Shown one piece after another: positions 1 to 12,370 of a stretch of 64,000 bases of DNA; the stretch's first letter is position 1, and each line of letters opens with the position of its first letter. The translations under genes were made by a program, and so were the position numbers. The DNA lies in NCBI GenBank assembly GCA_973895155.1, contig OZ316893.1, forward strand, positions 12,648,001-12,712,000. The letters are read 5' to 3'. This stretch comes from Marsupella aquatica. Taxonomy: Eukaryota > Marchantiophyta. The notes below the pieces were generated by a model, which ran no database searches, was not told the DNA's origin, and saw nothing but the letters and a program-made list of their open reading frames with translations.

Positions 1-248
1 GCGGGTCTTGTGACCCATCTCAAATCAAAGTCCCATCCAGTGATATTTGACTATGGAGATAAACGACGATTTGCTCATGACCCTGGATGTATGTTTCCTG
101 TCACTGCAGCCCTGAAATTATTGGGAAAGTCCAGGTTCGAGATGCCACGGCTAATATTTGTGGAAAGGAATCTTGAAATCAGGTCAGGAAGTAATCCAGA
201 AACGTACGCATCTGCACTTCTGCAGGTCCCTCAGTCTCGAGCTAGGGC

Positions 249-249
<1 letters not shown>

Positions 250-283
<34 letters not shown>
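250..283. repeat. (TA)n microsatellite
   Basis: About 17 uninterrupted TA dinucleotides. It is read through by a spurious open frame as alternating Tyr-Ile. Confidence 0.95.
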
Positions 284-285
<2 letters not shown>

Positions 286-1532
286 CTGCAACGTAGGAGA
301 GGATCGATTCAAAGCATTTCACGTAAGAATCTAAGGTTTAACCTTTTGCAGAGAGGTACCCCAAAACTATATGTTGCTGTTGTTCGAGATCCTACTTTTT
401 GGGTTCTCCTTTAAATGCTGTTTGACACTTTTCTCTTCTGAGTTTGTTTCTATAGGCATCTTTTTGATTGAAGTGGTTGGGCAGTTACGCATAGGGACAG
501 ATTCCTGGGCATTACAGTAAAGCAGTTGACAAGAATTCCAAGCTAACAGAAATCGCCCATGTGGCACGAGCTAGTAGTCCCAGTCCATTTGAGTCTGTGA
601 GGAAGAAACGTTGTTGACTCGCTCAAGATTCCGCAAATCAGACGAGACACCATCGTAAGTTTCGTGGGAAGAAAACAAATGATAGGATTATGGAGTGTAA
701 AACAAGTTTTCCAGCAAATCTCTTGGGGGTGGAAAGTCCCAGGCGTTCGAGTCACTGGGTCTGAGTGAACGATAGAGTAGTTGTAAAAGTTAAACTCAAG
801 CAAATATAAAGTTCGTCAGGGTGGAGCATGATAACTGCTGTCCACGAGGATATGCTAGGAATATTTTTTATTTTAATTTAGTAGATTACTCTAAACCTAT
901 TCGATCTTCCCAGGCTAGGAGTGCCAACAGATTCTAGCTGATACGTCCCGGGCTTGGTAGTAAACTGACTAAATAATGAGACAAATGAGCCAGAATTAGC
1001 CAAAAGTGGCAAAAAGGTTTTTCAGAAGGCTACTAGAAAGTCTAGTATTCCTGGTAGACCCGCCCCCTGTTCTGTATCTATTTTTCAATCTTGTCCATCC
1101 TTTCTTAATATATGTTCAATTATGTTAAATTGACATTACATATATGATTGAGGGATACCTAAAACTAATCTATCTCTTCCCAAGAGTGTGATTAATAAAC
1201 TCTTTAATTAACAGTTATAACTTCTCCCATTTTAACTACTTCTCACAGTTTTGTTTTCTAAGTTTATGTTTTGAGTGACTTGCCTTGCTGACTAAAGTCA
1301 TTATGAGAGAAACATGAGAAGTCCACAATTTTTTGATTAATACATAATCTTTTAGAACTTAAACAGTTGCATATTAGAAAATTGACATGTGGATATAAGA
1401 GTGGGGAAACTGCGCAAGTCATCCAACATTAATTTATTCTTGCTTTAAGGATATTCATAAAAAAATAGTACTAAACAGAAATAATTAAGTTTTCTACTTG
1501 ATATCAGAATTATGGAGAAGAAAACTATAAGA

Positions 1533-1910
1533 CAAGCTTTTTACTTCCTTTTGGGATCCTCACACCTTTACTTATTTTAAACAATTTTTCTTGCTAATCT
1601 ATTTAGACATGATAGTTGTCAAAATTTTTGAATACCATTAATTTGGGGAAGGTTCCTAAAAGTTAGATCAACCTTATCAGGAATTGGTATTATTTATGTA
1701 CGAAACTTTCTTTGCCACTTTTTACAAGCTTTCTGAGATCCTCACACCTTTAGTTAGATTAAAGAAAGTTATTTCGCTAATCTATTAGATATGATACTCT
1801 CTTCTAAAAGCTTTTAATATCATATGTGGAAGGTTGCTAAAAGTTACAGCAACCTTACCAGATATTGATATTTTCTCTCCCAGAAAATTTCTTTGCCAGT
1901 TTTTATGAGC
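1533..1910. repeat. Diverged tandem duplication, two units of about 182 bp
   Basis: The stretch beginning with an AAGCTTT and GATCCTCACACC block at 1533-1566 recurs at about 1726-1748. The blocks GCTAATCTATT, GGAAGGTT.CTAAAAGTTA and CTTTGCCA also recur at constant spacing (1710 and 1891, for example). The units differ by many substitutions and a few small indels, so the duplication is old. No coding potential is visible. Confidence 0.85.
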
Positions 1911-4900
1911 GAGGGACACTACTGGGTTGCCTGTGCTTGTACCTCACAGTTTGTGGTAATAAACCTCTATTTCCAAACAGGAAAAAGGGGCAATAAATAC
2001 AAGAGGATCGAATTATACACCACAGAAAAAAACTACAATAGTTTTTTGTCGTAGGAGGAAACAAAGGAAAAAACTCCTGAGTATTTCCAAAAGTTTTGGT
2101 CGAGGGCTTTGGAGTACACGGGAGTGTTCGTTACGCACCGAACAAGATTGGAATGGCAGTAAGTGTGCAGTGCGGAGTGTGAATGGTTTGACCAAATCCC
2201 CGGGATAGATTATAGACAAGACTCACAAAGACAAAGAATTGACGGGATGCCGCATTAATTCCCACCAACTTGACCCAGCTATTTGCTTCGCCGATACCCC
2301 GAAATAGCATGAAAGATGCTTAGCCCTGGACTGACTGAGAATGATTAGATACTGCCATCATTAGCAATCGGTGACAAGAAAGGCATTGTCGATAGAAATG
2401 ACTGCGGATGGTGTTGCCAAATGGTGTTGTTCCAATTGGGCTAAGAAAGTAAGAGATTAGAGAGAATCGAGACATTGGGGGATCTATCACTAGCAGTCCA
2501 GTACGTGACTGACAAGAAAGTAAGCCACGCATTGAGGAATGATTTGTCCAAGGCAGTTAATCCGTTACAGGACGTGCAAATTATGCTGCCAAATGGTGTT
2601 TCTCCGTTGCTCAGTTGTCAGAAGGACTTAATGTAGCTTCTTCGTAAAACTACCTCACATTCTCACACGATTGCACCAGTTGGGTCGCAAGATCGCATCA
2701 TTTCTCATCTTTTATTAGATTTCTTCCTGAGTAAAATTTCAGTTCGGACACAAATCAAAAGAATAGAATTGACACAAGCTTGAATCGACGGCTCTCGAAC
2801 CACGCTACCTAAGCTTAGGAGCGGGGAATGATTGTGATTCCGACCTTGCTCTTTTTCACGTAATTATGAGATAACCATCTCTCCCTACTTGAAAGGAAAT
2901 TGCGGAAACGGGTTGTCAATGTACGTATTAAGCTCCATCCCGGGGCAGATTGTAGGTCAATAGGTACTGCATTGAGTTTTTCTCGATTTCATCGAATCGA
3001 GTCCAGAGTTCATGGATGTCAACTGGATCTCCAAGAAGGCAGAATGATAGTAAGTTGTTCCTTGGGGGTATTGCTCTTGACTTGCCGTCCTTCACGTCTT
3101 TGTAGGATTTATGTGGGAGATGCGTGGAAAATATCGATGTGCACATCTCGCAGAGCAAATTTGTAGGCGAGCTGTATATTACTATTGGCGTTCCGTTTCG
3201 TGTGGAAACACTTTCGCTGGACTTGAACCACCATCGTTTCGCCATGTAATTATGCTCTCCTTGTTACTCTCCCGGTTAGTCTGAGCGGGCGTGTCTATCA
3301 TATCCCAACCGGTAAGTATGAAACAGCTCGGCAGATCTAACGGTCCGGAGAGTCTGAACCAAAGTAACAGCCTATGAGACATTTTCTTTGCTAACAGGAA
3401 CCGCACAGAATCTGCTCTACATGATCATCTATTCGCACGGTTCTCCTTAAGCCTATAATAATGGCATTTCATGAAAGGAATTAATCTCAAATCTGAAATC
3501 CTTATCTACCTGGTTGCATGTAGAGTTTGTTAAATAAGTGCTAAATAATCATTCTACACAGCTGTGCCAGAGCACAGAGGCCTAGCTAGGAAACCATCCA
3601 CCAAACTTGAATCTCCTGAATTAAGAATAGATGGACCACACCCAAGACCACAACGATACGGGCAAAAATACAGATATGAGCAAGCTCCTGCCCAGTGAAT
3701 TTAGTCATTTTTGCTTTCACAGAACTGAGTTGACTTACCTGATTTGATCATTGGAAGCAAGGGGGAACCTTACAAAGTCACTTATCCAAACTAGGTGCCG
3801 CCATGAGAGGCTTCATCTTGAATCTGCCCATCTACTGATGGACATCATACTCAATGCCCGGAGTTCTCAATGACTATCATATTTGTGTTGTGTATAGTAC
3901 GTGTATTTCATTTGTGTTAGTAAAGCTAGCCCTGTCAGGAGCTAGGACACAAGGTCCTTTTTTGGGGTGCTTTTCAGGCACCATTGCCCTGGCTTGTGAA
4001 TGGGACTCGGAATGGCTTTAGGGTCTTTGGAGCTGGATTCACTTTTCTTGTTTTGGGAATTTTGGCAGCTAAAACCTGCCCTCCCCGCCCCCTTAGTTCA
4101 CACATATGCCAGGAACGAGTGGCCTCGAGTTTATGCATGCTTGTTGTGTAAATGCACATCTATCATGGAAATTTCATCAAGTATACATCGTGTATGGAAG
4201 AATTTTTCGAAATGTTGCAGAAAGAGTACCCAAGAGGCTCAATTATCTTATAACAAACACTACCACCGCGAACCATCTTCCAACAATGGTCACCATGCAG
4301 GCGTAAGATGGCCACCGAGGAGACAAATGGATTTGAATAGATCTGATTTCAAAGAAGAACAATCGAAGATGCAGGAGAATTTTTTCTCATCCGGCCGGAG
4401 TAAGGTATGTTTTATTACAAGTGAGCCACAAAAGATCTACGTATGGACTCTATCTGACCACTGGCCTAAACTCTGGAAGGAACCTCAAAAATCTTGCTTG
4501 TTATTTCCTTCCCTGCTAGACATTAATTACGTACAAGAAATTAACACAGCGTCGATTCAGTGCCAGTTCATTTGAAGTACACATTTAGGCTTTGGCTTAG
4601 CTCTTTCTCTGCGGACACCGATGGGTAGCCGAACATAAGCATTATCTTGGAAGCGCAACGGCCATTTAGGAAGCTTTTCGAGTTTGGTACACAAGAATTA
4701 ATGTGAAGCTCTTTTGTAGCATTGACATCAAAACTGACCCTCAATGCAATCATGCTGTTCCATGTCGATGGTAAAAAATGATATCGACCTGGATGCTACC
4801 ATCTGTCCTCTGACTGTGGCCCAAAACATTCAATGACCGACCTACAAGGTCGAGACTTATTTTGCGTTTTTCCTCGCCGCGCGCCAATGACACCGTACCC

Positions 4901-4995
4901 TCTCCATCCGGGGTTCATGGATGTTCATGGAGATTTTGATTCGAACACGAAGAGTATGACGTTTGACATCCGTTCGTCGAATGCGAACTAGCTAG

Positions 4996-6759
4996 CTAGC
5001 AAACTGGTACTGTTGATAGCTCTTGTGTTTGGCTCCACAAAGGTTCTTGCGGAAGAAAATCTGTAGAGGGGAATGGAACCCCGGGGCTACGAAGACTGTC
5101 GGAGATTGAACGAAAAATGCCGGGGCTTGAAAGCGGAAAACATTCTTGTTGGGAGAGATACGAGGTACCCTCACATTCCATCCATGTTGAACCAGCACTA
5201 GGATGGCCGTTGAACACATTCACCCTGGCCTCCTGTTGCCGGAAGGACGATGCATTGAAAGACGCACAAACAGAAGGATTTTGGCCCGAGGAGGACAGAG
5301 GCAAGCGATTAGCAGCAGACGATGCCTGCTGCCGAAGGATGGAGCTTGAACCAGAATACCGTGAGCTGTGCAAGTAGTCTTTCAAATTCTTGGTCAGGTC
5401 GCTGTACACAGTGGAAAGTGCTCCTTGGAATCCGGTCAACAAGCCACCGTCCAGCTCTGCTGACGGTAGCGCACTGAGCTGCCTCATTCCATCAGCGTTA
5501 TCTTGCTGCTGCTCTGAATTCACATTGTACACAGGTGCAGCGCGACCCATTCTCGGCACACTTATTTCAAGGTCTCCAGACGCAACCAGACCGGTAACCA
5601 CATTCGTGAACTCTCCTCCGGCACCGGTGTTGTAATTTTCTGCACCATATGAAAAAGCTCGACCAGCAGACGACGATCCAGAGACGCATCTATTGTCGCC
5701 ACCGTCATAGATCATTTCAGCAGCTGCCGCATTACGTTTTGAGGGTAACTGGGTATACATCTCAATGAACGCCTTCGTAAACTTCTCTTCCGTGTCAGGC
5801 GTTCCCAGTTCGGCTGTGTTGCCTGTTGACGGCCTCCCGCACAGTCGGTCCGATTCTCCAGCTTGCTGATGGTGTCGCTCCTGAGCACCACCTCCTGTGA
5901 TGGAATTCATGGCATTTAGAGAGAGGGGATGAGAGAGTACTGAGGAAGTTCGGTCTGCTTCCAAAGTGTAGCCCATTGCACTGTTGTGAGGAGAGTGAGA
6001 GTCCGGGTCATCGTCTGGTTTGGGATACAGCTGCGCAGCTTGATGATACATTTCGTGAGTTGTAGTGCGGTAGTCTGCGGGATTGACATCATTCGAATTG
6101 AAAGGATTTGTTTTGGCAGCAGATGCAGCCTTAGCGCGTTGCAGCAGGAGCCGAATGGCCTTTGACGGGTGCTCTGATCTTCCGTCCTTCGGAAGACCAA
6201 AGTTCGTACGAGTGTTTGATCCACGCAAAGCACGAGCTGCTTCGTCATACGCTGCTGCTGCATCTTCGGCGTTGTCGTAGGTTCCGAGCCACAGTCGGAT
6301 GTTCTGCGTGGAATCCTTGATCTCTGCTACCCATCGTCCCGAGGGCCTTTGTCTAACGCCCACAAATCTCCTCGTTTTCGACTTCTGAGCCTTTCCTCCC
6401 GTCAACTTCTTCATCCCAAGTGTGCCGACTGATAATCTAGACGGGCTACTGTTTCCATCGGACAGTTCCGGTCCTGCAAAGCCTCCCTCAGCACGATCTA
6501 CACTGTTGAACATGTTGTCATCGTCATTGACTACTGCGGGCTCCTCCTCACCATGATCACCCTCTGAGCAGCCGGTGAGTGCTGACTGTCCCACTTGCTC
6601 ATCGCTTGCCTCTACGCTGCTCTCCATCGTAGAGTTTGCGTTCCAGGAGGACCTGACACTCGTTTCAGTTTTTGCTGTTGCTACGGGTGTTGCTGCTGTT
6701 GGTGTCCCTTCACAAAGATCCTCTCGATTTCGTAGTCGTGTAAAATTTTCAGTCATCAT
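4996..6759 (-). CDS. AP2/ERF-domain transcription factor, RAP2.11/ERN-like
   Basis: A single intronless ORF of 587 residues encodes a nuclear DNA-binding regulator of the plant AP2/ERF family. The AP2 domain spans about residues 131-188 and contains GVRQRPSGRWVAEIKD, the WLGTYDNAEDAAAAYDEAA helix region and the closing NTRTNFGLP. At the family's diagnostic positions it has Val-14 (DREB-like) and Asp-19 (ERF-like). As I recall, that combination with the WVAEIKD string is found in the RAP2.11/ERN subgroup, so the subgroup call is an inference. The 130-residue N-terminus is acidic (EEEPAVVNDDD). The 400-residue C-terminus is Ser/Gln/Gly-rich and looks disordered, longer than in most ERF proteins. 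The start is the first of two adjacent ATG codons, and the stop is TAG at 4996-4998. Intronlessness fits many ERF genes. It is the only clear host gene in the window and shows no damage. Confidence 0.93.
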   Translation of the reverse strand: MMTENFTRLRNREDLCEGTPTAATPVATAKTETSVRSSWNANSTMESSVEASDEQVGQSALTGCSEGDHGEEEPAVVNDDDNMFNSVDRAEGGFAGPELSDGNSSPSRLSVGTLGMKKLTGGKAQKSKTRRFVGVRQRPSGRWVAEIKDSTQNIRLWLGTYDNAEDAAAAYDEAARALRGSNTRTNFGLPKDGRSEHPSKAIRLLLQRAKAASAAKTNPFNSNDVNPADYRTTTHEMYHQAAQLYPKPDDDPDSHSPHNSAMGYTLEADRTSSVLSHPLSLNAMNSITGGGAQERHHQQAGESDRLCGRPSTGNTAELGTPDTEEKFTKAFIEMYTQLPSKRNAAAAEMIYDGGDNRCVSGSSSAGRAFSYGAENYNTGAGGEFTNVVTGLVASGDLEISVPRMGRAAPVYNVNSEQQQDNADGMRQLSALPSAELDGGLLTGFQGALSTVYSDLTKNLKDYLHSSRYSGSSSILRQQASSAANRLPLSSSGQNPSVCASFNASSFRQQEARVNVFNGHPSAGSTWMECEGTSYLSQQECFPLSSPGIFRSISDSLRSPGVPFPSTDFLPQEPLWSQTQELSTVPVC

Positions 6760-9077
6760 ATCTGCTTGCCTGCCGGCAATCGATTTATGTCACTTGGGAG
6801 AGCAAGACAGTCCTTCGATATTACCGGACGTAGGCTTCAGAGGATTAATGAATGTGCTCTGTGGGCTCTGCGCGGTCAAGCCAGCAAACTAAAATACTTG
6901 TCAAGATGGGCACCCCGGGAAGCACAACGCATTCAATGACGCGTCGATCTGCACCCGGGCAGGGTGTCAAGAAATTTAGCTTGAAAGATCTACAAAATTC
7001 AGGGAGAAAGGCACTGTTACAGTGTCCGTACTTCTGCCCGCGCCCTGAATAAAGATCTCCCACAGTGCTTCCATTCTTTTGTCCACTTTGAAAGCGACGA
7101 GGACAGACTACTAGTACTTACAAGTACTGAGAGCCATTGACTTTCCACTGGTAGACGCTAGAAGATTGAAGATTGAAGGAGCTAGGGTTCAACTCAGCCG
7201 TTGTCTCGGGTTAAAGGAGAAGATGCTAAGAATATTCTTCACCATTAGATTAATTACATATGGCTATGTCATCTCCCTAGATTTAAAGATTAGCTCCAGA
7301 TTCTGGCTAATGGGGTCGGTGGGCTAGGCCCGGGGCTAGGTGTTAATGTCGCTAATGGAAGAGAACAAACCAAGTAAATTTTGGCCAAAAAGTGGCGGCG
7401 ACTCTCCACTGAGGTGGAATCTAACAAATTTTAGCCACGAGAGAAGAAAACGCTAGTTCAACTTCGTCTATATTACAACCAAGGACGAGTTCACGAGATG
7501 ACTTGCTTTATAGAGTGCGAAGTTCAAGACTTAGGTGTCAGTCTCACCCAGCTCCACGGAGTCAAAGACAATGCCGAACTAGGGCATAAACATCGAGATT
7601 TCATGCGCTGACTGACAATGACAACTCGCTAGGAAGACAAACCCACTTCTCGTAAACAAAATAATGCTGTCTTTTCCTTCGATACAATCTGAAGAAAAGT
7701 CCCTGTCTTCAAAACCAGCGTGTCGACGGTACTCGCTCCTCATTCTTGTGCTACATGTACAAATTTCTTTCGCAGCATTGAACTAACACTTTAGAGTCGC
7801 CACCAGAACTGGTCTAGCTTGACTTCCTTCTGCACTTGAAAGAATCATTCTAGCTCTCAAGCAGGGAAGTTAGCAGTACCCAATTTAAAGCCCAAAAGAC
7901 AATTTGGCCTAGGTTTTGAGAGTCGGCTTATTCCTTCCTTATATCGAGTGACGTCGAGGACGAGAATCCGGGTAAGGTTCTGGATGAAGTTTGGAAATAA
8001 TCTGAGAAGCGCCTTCAGGGTCCAATGCCTTTAATTGGCAATTGGGTTCTTTTCCTCATTCTCCATGCTCAATTAATTCCAACACGACTACAAGTGCGGA
8101 ATGCAAGTCAAATTTGTCCCACTAAAATTCAGGTCCCGATAAAGGTAAGGAAAAATAAGTTTCAATGTCCCAATTAAACCTGCTCGAAAAATTCCAAATA
8201 TGAGAGTAGAAAATTTGTCTCTACAGTCATCGACACCTTTGGTCCCGTTGATACAAAATAGGAACGACAAGTGTGTCTGGCTAGGATGCCTATTTTATCC
8301 AAGGCATATTTGCGTTCAAGTGAGCATCGTTGTCGTGTTGTGAGATCTGATGATTGACTTGGCTTCCAAGGTTCTCATGATTGACTTTTGTCAATGAATA
8401 TTTCATGTGGTCTTCCATCGTGCCAGCCCGCCTGCCATTGAAACTTAGTTTTACGTCTCTAGATACTAATTACTTCTTTCGTTGACGGGGCACTGCTTCT
8501 TGTTTTCGCGACATCGTGTGCTCTTTACTTTTGTCATCAGCGTAACCAAGCATATTTACCCGCACTAGAAGTAGAAGTGTCCTACGGATGACCTCTACAC
8601 ATGAGAAATTAGTTAGTGGACCCCTTGGCTAATAAAATAGGGGAAGAGTCGATCTGAGCTGTCTCCATTTTTTATCTCCGGAAATCTCGTCTGTCCATCA
8701 TAATGACCAATCTATGGCTCAAAAGAAAGATCTCAAATAAATCTATGGATGGGTTCTGTCCGTTTTGCAAATGGGTTAATATTTTTCAAATGAAAAATTA
8801 AATAAATCCAAGCTTTCCTAGTCGTCGATTTTGTTAATTTTACAATCTTTGCCGTCCATTTTGTAATGCCTCTAGAAATCTTATTCATCCATGTTAGAAG
8901 GCGATCTAGGGTGCAAAAGAAAGATCTCAATGAGATCTACGAGTGGGTATTTTTTGTTTTGAGAATTAGTAAATAGTTTTGAGTATAAAATTCGATGAAC
9001 TTTCAAGATTCCAGCCATTCCTCCTCCCCGATCCTGGATTTCTATGTGCTCTTTCCAGCATTAATGGCCCTACAATA
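6760..9077. other. Spacer upstream of the AP2/ERF gene
   Basis: No gene is supported. The proximal part (6760 to about 7150) should hold the AP2/ERF promoter and 5' leader because that gene reads leftward, but I cannot point to a certain TATA box. The remainder is AT-rich with only short unrelated open frames. Confidence 0.5.
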
Positions 9078-10760
9078 CGAGAGGTCCTTATATACCGGGA
9101 GTTATGGTTTAACAAAGAAGTTATCAAATTAGTTATTAGTCATTATTTATTATATGAAAAATACTTTTTATAAATCTTTGAATTTAAGTTTTAAAATTGG
9201 AAATGTAACTAAAACGGTTATATAGTGACAGTTTTAACCGTCTTGCTCTTTGCATTTCCAATGTTTTTACTTTTCTTTTTATGGCACGGCGTCCCAAAAT
9301 TTACACCCAAATTGACACAAACACGAATGAAAATTATAAGTTTGATTCACAAAACCAAAAAATCTTGTTTGTTGTGGTCGTTATTGATGTGGCACGCTGT
9401 GATGCCAGAAATTTTGAAAGGGACCTCTAGTGGGGTCCGTAATTAATTAACTGGTCTCTTTAAATGTATATATATATATATATGGCACTTGGCCCCACCG
9501 GAATGTTATTTCTAAACGTAGACTTGTTCCCACCGACTCTTTCACGCAGTGAGCATTTCATCCCGCCCAAGCAGAGTTTTGACTGAAGAATTTCAGCTCC
9601 TGAAGTCGAAATTCGGCTAAATTTAGGGAGACAAAACTGTCCCAACAACTATAGTCGTTCACCTACAACTAGATGTGCTGTACGTCATAGTGCCAACATG
9701 ACCGACAAGATTGTAGAGTGAACAACGATTCAGTGGCCTGTTCGAACTATATGATGCCAGTCTGAATGGGACTCCAGAGAGAGATATATCCCGTCCCAGT
9801 CTTGCTACATATATTTATTACGATGATGTCAACAATACAATCTATGCTGAATAGGGTCAGATTATGTGTCGTTTGCAGTTCTAATTTGTCAGTATATATG
9901 ATGCTCTACAAGGAGAGCCATCTGTTGGAGCTTCTCAACTTTCTCCTTAATCTGTGCTCAGCGGTTATAGTAATAGTTGCGGCATGCTTAAGGTTCAGGT
10001 TCAGGGCTAACGGCAGATGAGACTTTCATTACTGTCGTATCCGTCACAGGAATATAGCACGTCACAAAGAAGAAAAATAAGAAGCGAGCTTTCTGGACCA
10101 GCTGGTTCAACGTCCAAGTTGTGCATAAGTTGCAATTCAATATATGCAGTAACGAAAGAAGCTAGTTGGGAAACTATGCTCTCATGCGCAGAGGATCGCA
10201 TACGGCAGGTGTATTAGACTCGCTAATCGCTTCCCTGTGATTCGTGAAAGGCCCATTGAATACAATTTAGATAGCTAATTAATTATTGGCAGAGTAACAC
10301 ATACATTTTATATATGTACAACCACACTTGTCATATTGTAACGTACTTCCTTTTTAAGAATATGACCGAAGAAACGAAGATCCCGACGACGTGAAACTGT
10401 CTATGTTGCGAGGAGAATCAACCTTTGAAATGTCCTTCACCTCTGAAAAGACATGATTAAATCTTGTTTTTTAAGACAGTATTACTATTATTCATTTGGT
10501 AGACATATATGCAGGGACATACAGTCGTCTCAATTCCCAGAACGATACAGAAAGTGTGAAACAATCATCATGGAGCATAATACTTCAAGTCAAACCGGGC
10601 ATGAGAACCCCAACTTAAATATATGGAAGTTGACACAAACACCAATGAACATTTGGTTTTGCTTTATAAGCCGGATCTGAGTAACTTATGTAAACTTCCA
10701 TAAAGTGGAATATGGTTATATGAAGTTAAACCACAACTCGGGGTATATAAGGACCCCGAG
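9078..10760. mobile_element. Candidate non-autonomous element with 36-bp terminal inverted repeats
   Basis: The 36 bases at 9078-9113 match the reverse complement of 10725-10760 at 30 positions by eye. The shared core is GGTCCTTATATACC followed by GTTTAAC. The interior is AT-rich and has no credible ORF. It also contains two similar direct blocks around TTGACACAAACAC at about 9315 and 10630. Length about 1.7 kb, inverted ends and no gene suggest a MITE-like or internally deleted DNA transposon. I could not find a clean target-site duplication, so the ends are uncertain. Confidence 0.4.
9467..9482. repeat. Short (TA)n microsatellite
   Basis: Eight TA units lie inside the candidate inverted-repeat element. 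Confidence 0.9.
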
Positions 10761-10770
10761 CCCTGCCCCC

Positions 10771-12300
10771 CGCTCGTGCCACTCTGCCCGTTGGGTCAGA
10801 GTGTCGTTCAAACCCGAGGGACTAACCGGGGTCAGCAGGGCCGTTCCCCCTTCCCTCCCACCAGCCCTAGAGCGCGAAAAGCTGCCCCTATGAGCTGCTG
10901 GCCTCCTGCGAGCTGCTGGCCTCCTCTCGCACTCCTCCCTCCAAGCTTTTGGCTGCCATAGCCCTGTTCGCCTTGCCCATGCTCGCACTCCTCCCTTCAA
11001 GCTTTTGGCTGCCATAGCCAGCCACAGTGTACCCATGCTCGTTGCGCATCGGCTGCCCCTAGTTGTTGTTGCCACTGAATCGATTTGTTGCTGAAGCTGC
11101 TTCATGAAACTCGCTGCTTCTTCAAGTCGCTGCTGTTGAGGCTGTTGCTACTGAGGCTCGCTACTGCCTCCCAGCTGAATGTGTGGCCTCCTTCCTTCAA
11201 GCATACGGCTGCCATAGCCAGCCACTGACTGCCTCTGCTCGCTGCGCCCTCGGCTGCCTCTGCTCGCTCCGCCCTCGGCTGCCGCTGCTTGCTATTCTGC
11301 TGAGTCGATTTGGTGTTTGATCTCGCTGCTGAATCGATTTGTTGCTTCAACTCATTGCTTGAACTCGCTCACACCTCGTTGCTGTCTCCCTCCAAATCTG
11401 AAATTGCTCATACCTGGTGCATTATTGGCTGCTCCAACATTGGCTCCTGCAACATCAGCTGCTGCAAGCTTGAATAGCTTGATTTGCTCTCGACAGGGTG
11501 CTGCTGCGAGTTGCTGCAACATCAGCTGCTGCAAGCTTGAATAGCTTGATTTGCTCTCGACAGGGTGTTGCTGCGAGTTGCTGCAACATCAGCTGCTGGT
11601 AGTTGCTACAACATTGGCTGCTACAAGCTCGAATAGCTTGATCTGATCTTCATAGGGTGCTGCTGGGAGGAAGGACCGGTTTTTGTTCGATTGAAGGCTG
11701 CCATAGGTTCATGAGCTGCCGGTCGGAGGACATACTTTTCTTGGAGGAGAGGCATCGGCTGCTGCTCAGCTCCTGCTCAGCTCGGTTGTTGAAGGACCGG
11801 AAGCTTCAATCAAGGCTGCTGCTCGGCCTACTCCTGTTGTTGCTTGACTGTTGCTGCTGGTCGGCTGCTTCTTGGTTGTTGCTGCTGCTCGGCTGCTGCT
11901 CGGCTGCTACTTCGCTGCTGCTCCACTGCCACAGCTAGAGCTTCATTTTTCCAGGGCCCTCTATTTCTGCTCGCTGCTGCTGGTTTTGAAGTCGCTACTC
12001 ATGGCTGTGAGCTCACTTCTCCTCCGTTGCCATAGCAAAAGCTCCGTTTTGCCATAGTGCACAATATTGGCCCTGTTTGGTGCTCGCTGCTGCTCGGCTG
12101 CCGTACATAGCTACTGCCATTGCTGGAGCTACCTGGTTTGGTGATTGCTCGATGCTGCTTGTTCCTGTTGCAGCAAGAACTTGCTACTGCTCCTTGTTGC
12201 TGGTTTGTTATTATTTCAGATCGATTCTCGTTTGGCCAAGCAAAGCTTTTCGTGGCGGAGGCTTCAATTTTGTTGGCATTCAATATACAATCGTGAATGT
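10771..12300. repeat. GC-rich CTG/CAG low-complexity island with internal tandem repeats
   Basis: Composition changes sharply from AT-rich flanks to a GCTGCT-dominated stretch. A 56-bp repeat (GCACTCCTCCCT.CAAGCTTT) recurs at 10926 and 10982. A 67-bp repeat starting AACATCAGCTGCTG occurs at 11451, 11518 and, degenerated, at 11585. Read on either strand it gives Leu/Ala/Cys- or Gln-rich strings in several overlapping frames, as expected of trinucleotide expansion, so I do not call a protein. It could be the low-complexity remnant of a coding exon or of a retroelement. Confidence 0.7.
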
Positions 12301-12370
12301 GGTACATTTGATAAAATTCTGAAGCTTTGGGGATATTGAATTTCTCACTCTAATTTCTCACGGCAAGAAG

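Larger units (their letters stand above)
1..4995. other. AT-rich spacer, no gene recognised
   Basis: I see no convincing coding region here. Open frames such as 10-414 (+) and 4000-4575 (+) have no recognisable domain, run through simple repeat or have no coding-like composition. The stretch contains a TA microsatellite and a two-copy tandem duplication, listed separately. The part nearest 4995 lies downstream of the AP2/ERF gene and may include its 3' untranslated region. Confidence 0.6.

Noticed and set aside
10-414. 134-residue plus-strand ORF
   Set aside because: It is kept open by the TA microsatellite, and no domain or coding-like composition is seen elsewhere in it.
4000-4575. 191-residue plus-strand ORF downstream of the AP2/ERF gene
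   Set aside because: It has no recognisable motif, irregular composition and many stops in aligned frames. It is probably chance or 3' UTR on the opposite strand.
5117-6280. Several ORFs overlapping the AP2/ERF gene on both strands
   Set aside because: They are shadows of the real frame.
11317-12307. Overlapping Leu/Ala/Cys-rich ORFs in the CTG island
   Set aside because: Trinucleotide repeats are open in several frames, and none has a globular domain.
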